Source: Bacillota bacterium
Lineage (GTDB): Bacteria; Bacillota; Clostridia; Saccharofermentanales; Saccharofermentanaceae
Direction: 5' to 3'
Assembly (NCBI GenBank): GCA_023397475.1
Contig: JAEWUD010000012.1
Location: 106,002 to 170,001 of the forward strand
DNA: 64,000 nt
Both the position numbers and the translations under genes were made by a program. The notes under the pieces are model-generated. The model worked only from the letters and a program-made list of their open reading frames with translations. It had not been told where the DNA came from and ran no database searches. This document shows positions 49,064-58,064 of the stretch, piece by piece. Positions within the stretch are counted from its first letter, which is position 1. Every line of letters starts with the position of its first letter.

Positions 49064-50482
49064 ATGCCGACAGAGAAGACAATGGAGCGTATCGTGGCGC
49101 TCGCAAAGACAAGAGGCTTCGTATATCCCGGCTCCGATATCTATGGCGGACTCGCCAATTCCTGGGACTTCGGCCCGTTAGGTGTCGAACTCAAGAACAA
49201 TATCAAGCAGGCCTGGTGGAAGAAGTTTGTTACGGAGAACCCATATAATGTTGGCGTCGACTGCGCGATTCTCATGAATCCGCAGGTATGGGTCGCTTCG
49301 GGTCATGTAGGCGGCTTCTCTGATCCGTTGATCGACTGCAAGCAGTGTAAGACACGTCACAGAGCCGATAAGCTCATTGAGGAATATGCGTTCGAGAACA
49401 AGATTGATCTCGGACCGGTCGGACTCGATGGATGGACGAATGACCAGCTTGTCGCCTATATCAAGGAGAAGAACATCGGGTGTCCTTCCTGCGGCGGTCA
49501 TAATTTTACGGACGTCCGCAAGTTCAATCTGATGTTTAAGACTTTTATGGGTGTTACCGAAGATAGCAAGAATGAAGTATTTCTTCGTCCGGAGACCGCA
49601 CAGGGAATCTTCGTTAATTTCAAGAACGTACAGCGTTCTTCACGCCGTAAGATTCCGTTCGGTATCTGCCAGATCGGTAAATCATTCCGTAACGAGATCA
49701 CCCCCGGTAACTTCATCTTCCGCATACGCGAGTTTGAGCAGATGGAGTTGGAGTTCTTCTGTGAGCCGGGAACGGATCTGGAATGGTTCGCTTACTGGAA
49801 GGATTACTGTTATAAATGGCTGACGAACCTTGGCCTTAAGGATGAAGAGCTCCGCACGAGAGATCATTCTCCGGAAGAACTCTCCTTCTATTCGAACGCG
49901 ACGACGGACTTTGAGTTCCTGTTCCCGTTCGGATGGGGCGAGCTGTGGGGAATCGCCGACCGTACGGATTATGACTTGAAGCAACACATGGAGCATTCGA
50001 AGGAAGATCTCACGTACTTCGATGCCGCCAAGAATGAGAAATATGTTCCGTACGTCATCGAGCCGTCTCTCGGCGCGGACCGCGTATTGTTGGCATTTCT
50101 CTGCTCCGCTTACGATGAAGAAGTTCTGGGAGAAGGCGATATTCGCACGGTGATGCGTTTTCATCCGGCACTCGCGCCGATTAAGATCGGTGTATTGCCT
50201 CTTTCTGCCAAGCTTTCGGAGAAAGCTGAAGCGATTTATCACGATCTCTCTTCGCTCTATCCTTGTGAATTTGATGATCGCCAATCGATCGGCAAGCGCT
50301 ATCGCAGGCAGGATGAGATCGGGACGCCTTTCTGCGTCGTATATGATTTCGATTCGGAGAATGACGGATGTGTGGAGATCCGTGAGCGTGACTCCATGAA
50401 CAAGATCGAGTATGAGCCCGGCAATGTCCGCTTCCCCGTAGAGAAGCTTCGGGAGTTCTTTGCGGACAAGTTTGTATTCTAG
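49064..50482 (+). CDS. glyS: Glycyl-tRNA synthetase, single-chain class II
   Basis: 472 residues from the ATG at 49064, one base after the rpoZ stop. Motif 1 region at VYPGSDIYGGLANSWDFGPLG, motif 2 FRNEITPGNFIFRIREFEQME (seen in parts), motif 3 near the GADRVLLAFL stretch. Cys pairs CKQCKT and CPSCGG form the insertion zinc site of this family. It is the alpha2 bacterial/archaeal form rather than glyQ+glyS. Ribosome site lies inside the rpoZ end, so expression is coupled. No T-box leader. Confidence 0.96.
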   Translation: MPTEKTMERIVALAKTRGFVYPGSDIYGGLANSWDFGPLGVELKNNIKQAWWKKFVTENPYNVGVDCAILMNPQVWVASGHVGGFSDPLIDCKQCKTRHRADKLIEEYAFENKIDLGPVGLDGWTNDQLVAYIKEKNIGCPSCGGHNFTDVRKFNLMFKTFMGVTEDSKNEVFLRPETAQGIFVNFKNVQRSSRRKIPFGICQIGKSFRNEITPGNFIFRIREFEQMELEFFCEPGTDLEWFAYWKDYCYKWLTNLGLKDEELRTRDHSPEELSFYSNATTDFEFLFPFGWGELWGIADRTDYDLKQHMEHSKEDLTYFDAAKNEKYVPYVIEPSLGADRVLLAFLCSAYDEEVLGEGDIRTVMRFHPALAPIKIGVLPLSAKLSEKAEAIYHDLSSLYPCEFDDRQSIGKRYRRQDEIGTPFCVVYDFDSENDGCVEIRERDSMNKIEYEPGNVRFPVEKLREFFADKFVF

Positions 50483-50575
50483 TTTTCAATATGCCGGCGG
50501 CGTTTTGTGGTGAGAACCAGAAGCGCCGTTGTCGCATGAGAAAAGATAAAATTCTTAGAAAGTGGAGGTTAGACC

Positions 50576-53200
50576 ATGACAAAGTACGTGTATATGTTTA
50601 CCGAAGGCAACGCCTCAATGAAGAATCTTCTTGGCGGCAAGGGTGCCAACCTGGCTGAGATGACAGGCCTGGGACTGCCGGTTCCGCGCGGCTTTACGAT
50701 TTCGACCGAAGCCTGCAACCGTTATTACGAGGATAGCGAGACCATTTCGGAAGAGATCCGCAAGGAGATTTTCGAAACACTTTCCAAGACAGAAGAAACC
50801 GTCGGCAAGAGACTGGGTAATCCGGAAGATCCGTTCCTGGTTTCTGTTCGTTCCGGTGCCCGCGCATCCATGCCGGGAATGATGGACACCATCCTGAATC
50901 TCGGACTTAATGACGAAGTCGTCGTCGGACTTGCGAAGCTTACCGGCAATGAGAGATTTGCGTATGACAGCTACCGCCGTTTCATCACAATGTTCAGCGA
51001 CGTTGTCATGGAAATCAGCAAGAGCAAATACGATAAGGTCTTTGAAGCCATCAAAGAAGAGAGAGGCGCGAAGCTTGATACGGACCTTGATGCCGAAGGC
51101 ATGAAGGAAGTTGTCGCCGCGTTTAAGAAGGTCTATGAGGAGAATAAGGGCGAGCCCTTTCCGCAGGATCCGAAGGTTCAGCTCCTTGAATCCATCAAGG
51201 CGGTTTTCCGTTCCTGGAACAATGACCGCGCGATTCTTTACCGTCGCATGAACGATATTCCCGGAAGCTGGGGAACCGCCGTCAACGTACAGGAGATGGT
51301 TTACGGCAACATGGGTGACACATCCGGTACCGGCGTCGCCTTCACCCGTAATCCGGCAACCGGCGAGAAGAAGCTCTACGGAGAGTTCCTGATGAACGCT
51401 CAGGGCGAGGATGTCGTCGCCGGCATTCGCACACCGCAGACCATCGACCAGCTCAAGGAAGTCATGCCCGAGGTCTATGAGCAGTTTGCCAAGATCGCGA
51501 ATACACTCGAGACACATTATAAGGATATGCAGGATATGGAGTTCACCATCGAGCGCGGACAGCTCTTTATGTTGCAGACAAGAAACGGTAAGCGCACAGC
51601 CGCCGCCGCGATGCGCGTCGCTGTTGAGATGGTTGAGGAAGGTTTGAACACCAAGGAAGAAGCGATCATGAAGATCGATCCCAAGCAGCTTGACGCTCTT
51701 CTTCACCCGACGTTCGAACCCGCCGCTCTTAAGACTGCGGTTCCTGTCGCTCACGGACTTCCGGCATCCCCCGGAGCCGCTACGGGCAAGATCTATTTCA
51801 CCGCCGAGGACGCGACAAAGGCCGCGGAGAGCGGTGAGACCGTCATGCTGGTCCGTCTTGAGACCTCACCCGAAGATCTGGCCGGTATGGACGCATCCCA
51901 GGGAATTCTCACGGGTCGTGGCGGAATGACATCCCACGCCGCCGTGGTCGCACGCGGCATGGGCAAGTGCTGTGTATCCGGTTGCTCCGAGTTGACGATC
52001 AAGGAAGAAGAGAAGTTCTTCCTCACGAAGGACGGTCAGAAGTTTGTCGAAGGCGATTGGATTTCTCTCGACGGAACGACAGGCAATGTCTACTCCGGCA
52101 AAATTGCGACGCAGGAAGCCAGCCTTTCCGGCAATTTCCGCACGATCATGGAGTGGGCGGACGAGTTCCGCACGATGAAGATTCGCGCGAATGCGGACAC
52201 CGTCCGTGACGCGAACGTCGCGTTTGATCTCGGCGCCGAGGGCATCGGCCTTTGCCGCACCGAGCACATGTTCTTTGAGTCAGAGCGTATTTTTGCCTTC
52301 CGTCAGATGATCGTCGCCAAGGATGAGGCGCAGCGTCGCACCGCTCTTGCGAAGATTCTTCCATATCAGCAGGCAGACTTCGAAGGATTGTTCCGTTCCA
52401 TGAAGGGCTTCCCGGTTACGATCCGTCTCCTGGATCCGCCGCTTCATGAATTCCTGCCGCAGAATGACGACGATGTCACCGAGCTTGCCTCCGCTCTCGG
52501 CATGGAGAAGGAGAGCCTTAAGGACTTCATCATCAGCCTTCATGAGCTCAACCCCATGCTCGGACACAGAGGTTGCCGCCTCGCGGTTACGTATCCGGAA
52601 ATCGCCGAGATGCAGACCGAAGCGATCATCGCAGCCGCTATTGCCGTAAACAAGGACGGCGGACCTCAGGTCGTACCCGAGATCATGATTCCTCTTGTAT
52701 GCGAGCTTAAGGAGCTCAAGTACGTCAAGAATGTCATCGTCAAGACGGCAGATGCCCTGCTCGCGAAGGCCGGCGTCAATATGACGTACAAGGTCGGTAC
52801 GATGATCGAGATCCCCCGTGCCGCTCTTACTGCCGACGAGATCGCAACCGAAGCCGAGTTCTTCTCCTTTGGAACGAATGACCTGACGCAGATGACCTAC
52901 GGTCTTTCCCGTGACGACGCCGGCAAAATTCTCGACGCGTACTATCAGAAGAAGATTTTCGAGTCGGATCCGACAGCCCGTCTGGATACGATCGGCGTCG
53001 GCAAGCTGATGAAGATCGCTTCGGAGAGCGGCCGCGCCACACGCCCGGATATCAAACTCGGCATCTGCGGTGAGCATGGTGGCGATCCGTCCTCGATCGA
53101 ATTCTGCAACACGCTCAAGTTCTCCTATGTATCCTGCTCGCCGTTCCGCGTGCCGATCGCACGCCTTGCAGCAGCTCAGGCAGCGATCCGTCAAAGATAA
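50576..53200 (+). CDS. ppdK: Pyruvate, phosphate dikinase
   Basis: 874 residues, the usual length. It interconverts pyruvate + ATP + Pi and PEP + AMP + PPi, a PPi-linked glycolytic step common in cellulolytic clostridia. N-terminal ATP-grasp start MKNLLGGKGANLAEMTGLGL, phosphohistidine loop GGMTSHAAVVARGMGKCCV (catalytic His), and C-terminal TIM barrel with GICGEHGGDP carrying the catalytic Cys. GGAGG lies seven bases before the ATG. It follows glyS by 93 bases, with no clear promoter between. Confidence 0.97.
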   Translation: MTKYVYMFTEGNASMKNLLGGKGANLAEMTGLGLPVPRGFTISTEACNRYYEDSETISEEIRKEIFETLSKTEETVGKRLGNPEDPFLVSVRSGARASMPGMMDTILNLGLNDEVVVGLAKLTGNERFAYDSYRRFITMFSDVVMEISKSKYDKVFEAIKEERGAKLDTDLDAEGMKEVVAAFKKVYEENKGEPFPQDPKVQLLESIKAVFRSWNNDRAILYRRMNDIPGSWGTAVNVQEMVYGNMGDTSGTGVAFTRNPATGEKKLYGEFLMNAQGEDVVAGIRTPQTIDQLKEVMPEVYEQFAKIANTLETHYKDMQDMEFTIERGQLFMLQTRNGKRTAAAAMRVAVEMVEEGLNTKEEAIMKIDPKQLDALLHPTFEPAALKTAVPVAHGLPASPGAATGKIYFTAEDATKAAESGETVMLVRLETSPEDLAGMDASQGILTGRGGMTSHAAVVARGMGKCCVSGCSELTIKEEEKFFLTKDGQKFVEGDWISLDGTTGNVYSGKIATQEASLSGNFRTIMEWADEFRTMKIRANADTVRDANVAFDLGAEGIGLCRTEHMFFESERIFAFRQMIVAKDEAQRRTALAKILPYQQADFEGLFRSMKGFPVTIRLLDPPLHEFLPQNDDDVTELASALGMEKESLKDFIISLHELNPMLGHRGCRLAVTYPEIAEMQTEAIIAAAIAVNKDGGPQVVPEIMIPLVCELKELKYVKNVIVKTADALLAKAGVNMTYKVGTMIEIPRAALTADEIATEAEFFSFGTNDLTQMTYGLSRDDAGKILDAYYQKKIFESDPTARLDTIGVGKLMKIASESGRATRPDIKLGICGEHGGDPSSIEFCNTLKFSYVSCSPFRVPIARLAAAQAAIRQR

Positions 53201-53224
53201 GATCTTCATTCCATCCAGAATTGT

Positions 53225-53260
53225 TAAAGACCCCGCGTTCCCAAGAACGCGGGGTCTTTA
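53225..53260. terminator. Bidirectional terminator of ppdK and the 53276 gene
   Basis: Perfect 16-bp stem TAAAGACCCCGCGTTC / GAACGCGGGGTCTTTA with a 4-base loop. Confidence 0.95.
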
Positions 53261-53275
53261 TCTTTGTCGAATCCA

Positions 53276-53845
53276 CTATCCGTTTCGAATCGGAAAAATC
53301 TTATACGAGCCTGTGTGCAGTTTTGTAAGAATCACTTTCTCGTTCAACCGCAGGCTCTCGGCGTCGGACCGGTTGAACGATACCGGACAGAGCTTGGCCT
53401 CCGGATCATCCGTTCGAATAAGCGCGGTCTGACCTCCCTCGCGAAAAGGATCGGATCCCGGTTTCTTGACAATAGACTTGCCCGTCTTGAAAACAAGCCG
53501 GACACGGATGACACCTTGAGGTCCTTTGCGCAAGCGCAGCCCATGGAATAGAAGGACCGCGAAAACCAAAACCAAGACCGCAACGGAGAAGTACGCGGTG
53601 GGATGAATACCGTAAGCAGATCCGGAAATCATGTTAAATACGAGAACAAAGAGAAAAATTCCCGTTGCGACGAGACCAAAAGTGACGCTCTGAAGCTCGG
53701 ATTTCTGTGAATATCGGACACTCGCAATGTCTGCGGCTGTCGGTGATCTATATTCGAGGCTACGTACATCCGTGAGCTCTTCGTTGTGATATGCTTCAAG
53801 CTCCGGATGACGAAGAAGATGTGCCCGTAACAGTTCTTTTGTCAT
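53276..53845 (-). CDS. Unknown two-helix membrane protein
   Basis: 189 residues. N-terminal soluble ~55 residues (ELLRAHLLRHPELEAYHNEE), two hydrophobic helices (~residues 56-76 and ~85-105) and a C-terminal cytosolic region of about 80 residues (KLCPVSFNRSDAESLRLNEK) resembling a small ligand-binding or PH-like domain, but not identified. GGAGG lies just upstream of the ATG on the minus strand. Convergent with ppdK. Function unknown. Confidence 0.65.
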   Translation of the reverse strand: MTKELLRAHLLRHPELEAYHNEELTDVRSLEYRSPTAADIASVRYSQKSELQSVTFGLVATGIFLFVLVFNMISGSAYGIHPTAYFSVAVLVLVFAVLLFHGLRLRKGPQGVIRVRLVFKTGKSIVKKPGSDPFREGGQTALIRTDDPEAKLCPVSFNRSDAESLRLNEKVILTKLHTGSYKIFPIRNG

Positions 53846-53988
53846 AGATCCTCCTCGCGCGGTGATTTCATTTCACACACATACGAATAGTAACAAAACT
53901 CTGTCGAAAAGCAAACGTGTCACGAGAAATAATGATAAAATATTCATAACATTCGATTCGGAAGCGGAGAAAAGGGAAGGGGCATACC

Positions 53989-54462
53989 ATGAGACTCAGA
54001 GAATTCTCGAATGAAGATATTCCACTCTATTCGAAATGGCTTGAGAAGAATTATGTGAAGAAGTGGTATGGAGATCCAAACGACTGGCTCATAGAGGTTG
54101 AGAGTCCGGCGTTCGCGTTCATCCGACATTTCATCGTAGAGGAATATGACCAGCCGATCGGATTCTGCCAGTATTATGATTATTCGATTCCCGGCGAGAC
54201 TTGGCACGGTACCGTTGACGTTGAGGGTACCTACAGTATCGATTATCTGATCGGGGACGAGGAATTCCTCGGCAAGGGCTACGGAACGAAGATCATTCGT
54301 GCGCTATGCGAGAAGGTTTTCGCGGAGACCGAGGCGCAGAGGATCATTGTTCAACCGGACGAAGAGAATGCTGCCTCTTGCAACACCTTGCGATCCGCGG
54401 GTTTTGTTCTTGATGAAGAGAATAAGATCTATATTCTGCATCGAACTGATCTATGTCCGTAA
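53989..54462 (+). CDS. GNAT acetyltransferase, AAC(6')-like
   Basis: 157 residues. Starts MRLREFSNEDIPLYSKWLEK, contains the acetyl-CoA site FLGKGYGTKIIRALCEKVF and IVQPDEENAASCNTLRSAGF, which is typical of aminoglycoside 6'-acetyltransferases of the AAC(6')-Ib-like group and of RimJ-like relatives. Antibiotic modification is possible but not proven. Its end overlaps the WYL regulator start by ten bases. Confidence 0.82.
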   Translation: MRLREFSNEDIPLYSKWLEKNYVKKWYGDPNDWLIEVESPAFAFIRHFIVEEYDQPIGFCQYYDYSIPGETWHGTVDVEGTYSIDYLIGDEEFLGKGYGTKIIRALCEKVFAETEAQRIIVQPDEENAASCNTLRSAGFVLDEENKIYILHRTDLCP

Positions 54463-55358
54463 GCCGGCTTTTCGAGATCGTATACGTGCTTCTGGAATTG
54501 CCGACCGTGACGGCCGGCGAATTGGCGCGCCGTTTTGAGGTTTCCGAACGGACGATTTATCGCGATATTGAGTGCCTGTCACAGGCTGGGATTCCGGTCT
54601 ATATGCGCAAGGGTAAGGGTGGAGGCATCTCACTTCTGCCTGGGTTTGTCCTCGATAAGGCCGTATTTACCGCGGGAGAGAAGGAGGATATTCTATCTTC
54701 CATGCGAGCGGTAGCGGCATTGCGTCCGACCGAGAACACCTCAGCGCTTGCCAAACTCCAGAATCTTCTGGGGAAGCGGAGCTGTGATTGGATTGAAGTG
54801 GATTTGTCTTCGTGGGGTTATTTTGGGAATGACGCCGCAACCTTTGAGACAGTCAAAGAAGCCATACTCGAGAAGAGAGAATTGCACTTTCTCTATGCGA
54901 GCGGCAAGGCGGAGAAGCTCAAAAGAGAGGTCGAGCCGCTGAAGCTTCTTTTCAAGGGGGCGGCATGGTATCTCTATGCCTTCTGTAAGCTTCGTGGCGA
55001 ATGCCGTTTCTTCAAGTTGCGCCGGATCGAGAATGCGATTCTCACAGAGCGGCATTTCGACCGCCTTGTGCCGGAACAGATTCTGTTGCCGGATACATCG
55101 GACAAGACTTCCTATTTTGCGGCCACCGTCCGCATTTCATCGCGGATGGCTTTTCGCGTATATGACGAGATCAGCAAGTATCATGTACTGCCGGACGGAG
55201 ACTTCCTGTGTGAGCTTCTGTTGCCGGACATCGATACACTGTGCTCGTACACGTCATCCTTCGGTGAGTTTGCCACGATACTTACGCCGAAAGATGCAGT
55301 GACCGAGATGATTCGCCGTTTGGATCAATCGCGAAAGAATTACCCATTGATCGATTAA
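54453..55358 (+). CDS. HTH_11/WYL-domain transcriptional regulator (YafY type)
   Basis: 301 residues. N-terminal winged helix VTAGELARRFEVSERTIYRD, then a WYL domain at ~residues 140-215 (LELLFK-like LKLLFKGAAWYLYAFC, FKLRRIENA) and a C-terminal WCX extension (YDEISKYHVLPDGDF). WYL proteins sense nucleotides or other ligands. The inverted repeat ATATGACA-N5-TGTCATAT lies just downstream, before the next gene, and is a good candidate for its operator. Confidence 0.88.
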   Translation: MSVSRLFEIVYVLLELPTVTAGELARRFEVSERTIYRDIECLSQAGIPVYMRKGKGGGISLLPGFVLDKAVFTAGEKEDILSSMRAVAALRPTENTSALAKLQNLLGKRSCDWIEVDLSSWGYFGNDAATFETVKEAILEKRELHFLYASGKAEKLKREVEPLKLLFKGAAWYLYAFCKLRGECRFFKLRRIENAILTERHFDRLVPEQILLPDTSDKTSYFAATVRISSRMAFRVYDEISKYHVLPDGDFLCELLLPDIDTLCSYTSSFGEFATILTPKDAVTEMIRRLDQSRKNYPLID

Positions 55359-55408
55359 CTGTGGTTCTCGATACAAATTTCTCGCGGAAAGAAGATTTTA
55401 TTTTCAAG

Positions 55409-55429
55409 ATATGACATGCCTTGTCATAT
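55409..55429. promoter_or_regulatory. Inverted repeat ATATGACA-N5-TGTCATAT
   Basis: Perfect 8-bp arms, 50 bases after the WYL gene and ~50 before the 55478 start codon. Confidence 0.55.
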
Positions 55430-55477
55430 TCACTGCGCGAAAATAGACGTATCAAATCACGAAAGAAGGATATTCTT

Positions 55478-55924
55478 ATGCAGTATGAGATCGTAACACT
55501 CGAAGAAAAGAAAATCATCGGACTTACCGCCCGTACGGGAAACAATGATCCCGAAATGACGAGGATCATCGGGGGGCTTTGGCAACGATTCATGGGCGAG
55601 AATCTCGGGGAACAAATCAGCGGTCGTCCGAACGCTTTCAGCGTCGGCCTTTATTCCGCGTATGATTTTGCGGAAATGACCTATGATGTAACCGTTGGCG
55701 TCGAATCGAAAGAGGATGACGTTGATGGTTTCTCGATTAAGATCATCCCCGCCGGACGTTACGCAATGTTTCGCGTGAAGGGCGATGTTGTCAAAGATGT
55801 CTCTGAGGCGTGGGACAGGATCTGGGAGCTGGATTTGGACAGGAGTTTCACGGCGGATTTCGAAGAGTATGTAGGTATGAACGGTGATGTCGCAGATGTG
55901 AATCTCTATATCGCGTTGAAGTAA
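55478..55924 (+). CDS. Stand-alone GyrI-like effector-binding domain protein
   Basis: 148 residues from the ATG at 55478 (MQYEIVTLEEKKIIGLTART). The fold pattern (two repeats of strand-helix; IIPAGRYAMFRVKGDV and the terminal FEEYVGMNGDVADVNLYIAL) matches the GyrI/AraC effector-binding family without a DNA-binding part. Such proteins sequester or hydrolyse hydrophobic compounds. Its position behind a WYL regulator and a palindrome suggests it is the regulated target. Confidence 0.78.
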   Translation: MQYEIVTLEEKKIIGLTARTGNNDPEMTRIIGGLWQRFMGENLGEQISGRPNAFSVGLYSAYDFAEMTYDVTVGVESKEDDVDGFSIKIIPAGRYAMFRVKGDVVKDVSEAWDRIWELDLDRSFTADFEEYVGMNGDVADVNLYIALK

Positions 55925-55960
55925 GTTATCCCTCGTCAGGATACAGAGGAGATGAGTAAG

Positions 55961-56779
55961 ATGCTCGAATTACCGGAAACATTAACACTGGCCACACAGA
56001 TCGCTGATACGTTGACGGGACTGCGTGTGAAGGAGGTCAGGCTGCCGACACGTGAACACAAGCTCTGCTTCTTCACGCCGGATCCTTCTGCCTTCGTCCC
56101 CAGGCTCAAGGGAAGAACCATTACAGGCGCCGCAGGCTTCGGGATATTCGCCGAGATCCGATTCGACGAGAATCAGCGCGTGGCGATCAGCGACGGGATC
56201 AATTTACGACGCATCAAGGAAGATAAGATTCCCGACTCCTACCAGCTGTGCCTCGTCCTGGAAGACGGCAGTAGCCTGGTGTTCACGGTCGGGATGTACG
56301 GCAGCATCACCTTGCATGCGGATAATAATGAGAATATCTACTATCTGACAAGCAGGAAAGCACCGTCCGTGTTCGCGGGCGATTTTCGCGATCATTTCCT
56401 CGCCGTTCTTGCAGAAAGCAAGACATCCCTGTCGACTAAGGCTTTCCTCGCGACGGAACAGCGTTTCCCCGGTATCGGGAACGGGGTTCTCCAGGACATC
56501 CTTTTCGAGGCTGGCATTCATCCGAAACGCAAAATCTCTTCGCTCGGCGACGATGAGCGGGATCGACTCATTGTCGCAATTCCTTCCGTGCTTCGCGAAA
56601 TGATCCGTCTGGGCGGCAGAGACACGGAACGGATGTTGTTTGGACAACCGGGCGGATATGTGACAAAGCTCTCGAAAAACACAATCAGCTTGCCATGTCC
56701 CCGATGCGGCGGTACGATTGTCAAAGATAGCTACCTCGGCGGCGCAATCTACGCATGTCCGACGTGTCAACCTCTATGA
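55961..56779 (+). CDS. Fpg/Nei-fold protein lacking the N-terminal catalytic proline
   Basis: 272 residues. GAGGAG nine bases upstream selects the ATG at 55961, giving MLELPETLTL, whereas true Fpg/Nei start MPELPEVE with Pro as the Schiff-base nucleophile. Here that residue is Leu; the neighbouring Glu remains. The rest is conserved: the H2TH region (TKAFLATEQRFPGIGNGVLQ) and the C-terminal zinc finger CPRCGGT...CPTC. It probably binds damaged or structured DNA or uses another chemistry; it should not be called MutM without testing. Next to it is a hydrolase fragment. Confidence 0.85.
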   Translation: MLELPETLTLATQIADTLTGLRVKEVRLPTREHKLCFFTPDPSAFVPRLKGRTITGAAGFGIFAEIRFDENQRVAISDGINLRRIKEDKIPDSYQLCLVLEDGSSLVFTVGMYGSITLHADNNENIYYLTSRKAPSVFAGDFRDHFLAVLAESKTSLSTKAFLATEQRFPGIGNGVLQDILFEAGIHPKRKISSLGDDERDRLIVAIPSVLREMIRLGGRDTERMLFGQPGGYVTKLSKNTISLPCPRCGGTIVKDSYLGGAIYACPTCQPL

Positions 56780-56934
56780 AGGAAGAGGATAAGGATTTGG
56801 ACAAGACATACCATTCCCCGAGAGGTGATGTTTTTTACTGCGTTACCGGGAAAGAAGACGCGCGCGAGACGATTGTTTTCACACACGGAGTGACCGCTGA
56901 GCCTTTACAATACGGACTTCATGTGAAAAAATAA
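56776..56934 (+). pseudogene. Truncated alpha/beta-hydrolase N-terminus
   Basis: 52 codons starting at an ATG that overlaps the previous stop (ATGA), ending TAA. The product contains RGDVFYCVTGKEDARETIVF, then THGVTAEP, the first strands and oxyanion loop of an alpha/beta hydrolase; the nucleophile elbow and the rest are missing. Probably the front end left by a deletion. It is still in a translatable position, so a small protein may be made. Confidence 0.6.
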
Positions 56935-57026
56935 AGGAATCCTAACAATAGGGAGCGCTGCGAAGTTTTGCGGCGTTTCCTCTTGTTATAAACCGAATCA
57001 ATCCGCATTCCTGGGGGCTACTCATT

Positions 57027-57881
57027 ATGAAGATATCTGATCTTCCTTTGTCGCAACCGCTGTTCTCCTTCGAGGTTTTCCCTCCGAAGCCGACAGTGGA
57101 TATGCAGCAGATCTATACAGCCCTTGATGGGATGGCAACGCTCCGTCCTGATTTCATCAGCGTCACGTTCGGCGCCGGAGGCGGCACAAATAATCAGAAG
57201 ACTGTTGAGATCACTTCCGAGGTGAAGCGCCGGTTCGGGATTGAGGGTGTTGCCCATTTGCCTGGGATTCATTTGTCAGAGCTGGATGTACTTCGGATTC
57301 TGGATGATTTCCGCGCACACGGTATCGAGAATATTCTGGCTCTTCGCGGTGACCCTTCTGTCGATACGGCGCCTGTCGGAAGATTCCGTCACGCTGACGA
57401 GCTGATCACATTTATTCGTGAGCACGGAGATTTCCACATCATGGCGGCTTGTTATCCGGAGGGACATCCGGAGAGCCATGATCTTTTCTCGGATCTTTAT
57501 CATTTGAAGGGTAAGGTCGAGGCCGGCGCGGATCACCTGATCACGCAGCTGTTTCTTGATAACGATACGTTCTATACGTTCCGTGAAGCGTGCGCGCGGC
57601 GCCGGATCCATGTTCCGATCGAAGCGGGCATTATGCCCATCACCGCGGTATCGCAGATTGACCGCATTATTCGTCTCTCGGGGATACGTCTTCCCAAGCA
57701 TTTCGAGAATCGCGTTCTGACCTTTGCGGATGATCCGATTGCGTTCAGGGCGGCCGGCATTGAGTTCGCCGTGCGACAGATTCGGGATCTATTGAGGGAA
57801 GGCGTTGACGGAATTCACCTGTACACCATGAATAAGCCGGATATCGCGCAAGAGATTGTCTCGGCGGTTCGCGCGGGCTGA
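57027..57881 (+). CDS. metF: 5,10-methylenetetrahydrofolate reductase
   Basis: 284 residues. PLFSFEVFPPKPTVDM, DFISVTFGAGGG, NILALRGDPS and LITQLFLDNDTFYTFRE define the TIM-barrel FAD enzyme of one-carbon metabolism (methyl-THF for methionine or the Wood-Ljungdahl methyl branch). The short MetF form lacking a C-terminal domain, as in bacteria. No S-box or other methionine riboswitch is visible in the ~90 bases upstream. Confidence 0.95.
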   Translation: MKISDLPLSQPLFSFEVFPPKPTVDMQQIYTALDGMATLRPDFISVTFGAGGGTNNQKTVEITSEVKRRFGIEGVAHLPGIHLSELDVLRILDDFRAHGIENILALRGDPSVDTAPVGRFRHADELITFIREHGDFHIMAACYPEGHPESHDLFSDLYHLKGKVEAGADHLITQLFLDNDTFYTFREACARRRIHVPIEAGIMPITAVSQIDRIIRLSGIRLPKHFENRVLTFADDPIAFRAAGIEFAVRQIRDLLREGVDGIHLYTMNKPDIAQEIVSAVRAG

Positions 57882-57945
57882 GGATGCTTGCTGTCTCGCA
57901 AGCCCGAAAACAAATATTTTTCTAATGAAGGAAATGCTGCTTGAC

Positions 57946-57967
57946 GTTTTCGAAAAATTTCGAAAAC
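57946..57967. promoter_or_regulatory. Inverted repeat GTTTTCGAAA-AA-TTTCGAAAAC
   Basis: Perfect 10-bp arms separated by 2 bases, upstream of the promoter at 57982. Either an operator or a weak metF terminator; no T-run is present. Confidence 0.45.
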
Positions 57968-57981
57968 ATGGCGGATAAATA

Positions 57982-58009
57982 TTTACTTTCTTTGAGGATG
58001 CGCTATAAT
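57982..58009 (+). promoter_or_regulatory. Promoter of the zinc-ribbon/TPM pair
   Basis: TTTACT, 16-bp spacer, TATAAT. Confidence 0.6.
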
Positions 58010-58064
58010 TGAGAGCGTTTATACTTTCTATTGAGCGACTTTTTCATGAGTCGGAGGAGAAGAG

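Noticed and set aside
50483..50575. Search for a T-box or other leader before glyS/ppdK
   Set aside because: glyS starts one base after rpoZ, and the 93-base gap before ppdK has only a weak hairpin, with no T-box sequence.
50615..51754. Long antisense frames inside ppdK (also 52280-53209) and inside uvrC (43163-44365)
   Set aside because: Strong sense-strand genes explain them; long antisense openness is expected with this codon usage.
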